Part shown: positions 32,017 to 32,481 of the stretch, one piece after another | Numbering within the stretch: the first letter of the stretch is position 1 | How the letters are laid out: each line of letters begins with the position of its first letter | NCBI GenBank assembly: GCA_016933395.1 | Contig: JAFGBA010000246.1 | Coordinates: 1-32,481, forward strand | Direction: 5' to 3' | Source of the DNA: Sedimentisphaerales bacterium | Lineage (GTDB): Bacteria > Planctomycetota > Phycisphaerae > Sedimentisphaerales > SM23-30 | Length of the DNA stretch: 32,481 bases | Translations under genes and position numbers: made by a program | Notes under the pieces: generated by a model | What the model saw: the letters and a program-made list of their open reading frames with translations, nothing else | Databases searched by the model: none | What the model was told of the DNA's origin: nothing

Positions 32017-32481
32017 TTAAATATACATAACAAGTTATTAAATGGTTTTCCTGTCAATATCCATCACGATAGACAAAAAGTCGTTTTTGACAACAGAAAA
32101 CACCGAATCATACCTTTTCGCTAACTCGATAACATGCCAATAAAGGTAATAACAGTAAAACTCATCAAAAATAAAAAACAAGACCTTCGCTGATTCTATA
32201 CTTTACAGGATGCTAATCAAGGAGCAACCAGCGGAAAAAGACGCCGAGTAAATGGCCCATCGCTCGCGGCGATCTAATAGGGTCAACGACCCTCCCCGGT
32301 GGTTCGGAACAGACCCCATCGGGGATAAAACATAATATACCGGCAAGCCGGGAGGAAAACAATTGAAATCCATTTGCACCACAGAGTCGCGAAGAACTTA
32401 GCGCGGCATAGCCGCAACCAAACTCTAAGCCCTAAATCCTAAACAAATTCAAATAGAAAAACTCAAAGGGCCAAAACGGAC
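32017..32481. other. Right-end region: coding remnant plus repeat debris
   Basis: The left 190 bases are AT-rich and contain the short minus-strand frame at 32038-32202. The rest is a mosaic with small palindromes (AGGGTC-aac-GACCCT at 32279-32293; CCGGC-aa-GCCGG at 32340-32351), a CCACAGAGTCGCGAAGAAC segment (from 32379) and an A-rich end with CTAAGCCCTAAATCCTAAAC. No gene is seen in this right part. Confidence 0.5.
32038..32202 (-). pseudogene. Truncated gene remnant or small ORF upstream of the HNH gene
   Basis: A minus-strand frame of 54 codons ends in TAA at 32038-32040, 21 bases before the HNH gene start. It reads SIESAKVLFFIFDEFYCYYL, then YWHVIELAKRYDSVFSVVKN, ending DRKTI. The composition looks like true protein, but there is no ATG: the frame is closed by a stop at 32203-32205, close to where repeat-type DNA begins. 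Either it is the 3' end of a gene cut off by rearrangement, or a 47-residue protein starting at a TTG (32181) behind GAAGG. Nothing similar was recognised. Confidence 0.4.

Overview
The window looks like a chromosomal segment of a Gram-negative bacterium of the Planctomycetota, most likely a Phycisphaerae-type lineage. This rests on gene content, not on any marker gene: a full Bat operon, a Tat-exported Gfo/Idh/MocA oxidoreductase beside a ThuA-HEAT fusion, a tandem pair of discoidin-type lipoproteins, and an ECF sigma factor with a large membrane-anchored C-terminal extension. Base composition is mixed by eye: the Bat and sugar operons are moderate, rmuC and the HlyD-type gene are GC-richer, and the HNH gene at the right end is clearly AT-richer. 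No rRNA, tRNA, CRISPR array or intact insertion sequence was seen.

Layout. (1) 194-2440 (+): an exported protein fusing a C45-type acyltransferase/hydrolase to an alpha/beta hydrolase. A gap with a probable IS1595-type transposase remnant and a hairpin-bearing leader follows. (2) 3104-13411 (+): nine tightly packed genes, moxR - DUF58 - membrane TPR/parvulin - BatD-like lipoprotein - batA - batB - batC - batD - batE. AAA+ ATPase, VWA proteins and TPR scaffolds form the usual envelope-stress/aerotolerance module, here with an embedded PpiC-type isomerase. (3) 13947-14987 (-): rmuC, convergent with the Bat operon. (4) 15317-26150 (-): an eight-gene carbohydrate operon, in transcription order Gfo/Idh/MocA dehydrogenase, AP-endonuclease-2-type TIM barrel, divergent XylA-family isomerase, Tat-exported Gfo/Idh/MocA oxidoreductase, secreted ThuA-HEAT-jelly-roll protein, MFS sugar transporter, and two paralogous discoidin lipoproteins. 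A divergent AraC-type regulator (26260-27297, +) probably controls it. (5) 27444-29399 (+): ECF sigma factor with extension, then 29567-30991 (+): HlyD/RND-type adaptor whose 3' end runs into dispersed repeat DNA. (6) 31360-32016 (-): an AT-rich HNH-type nuclease gene with a short coding remnant or small gene just upstream, flanked by repeat debris on both sides.

The most coherent candidate system is the sugar operon. It has no recognisable glycoside hydrolase but holds two Gfo/Idh/MocA oxidoreductases, a ThuA protein and two TIM-barrel isomerases. This fits oxidation-first (3-keto sugar) glycoside breakdown, begun in the periplasm and finished in the cytoplasm after MFS import. That pathway is inference; the gene families are read directly from sequence.
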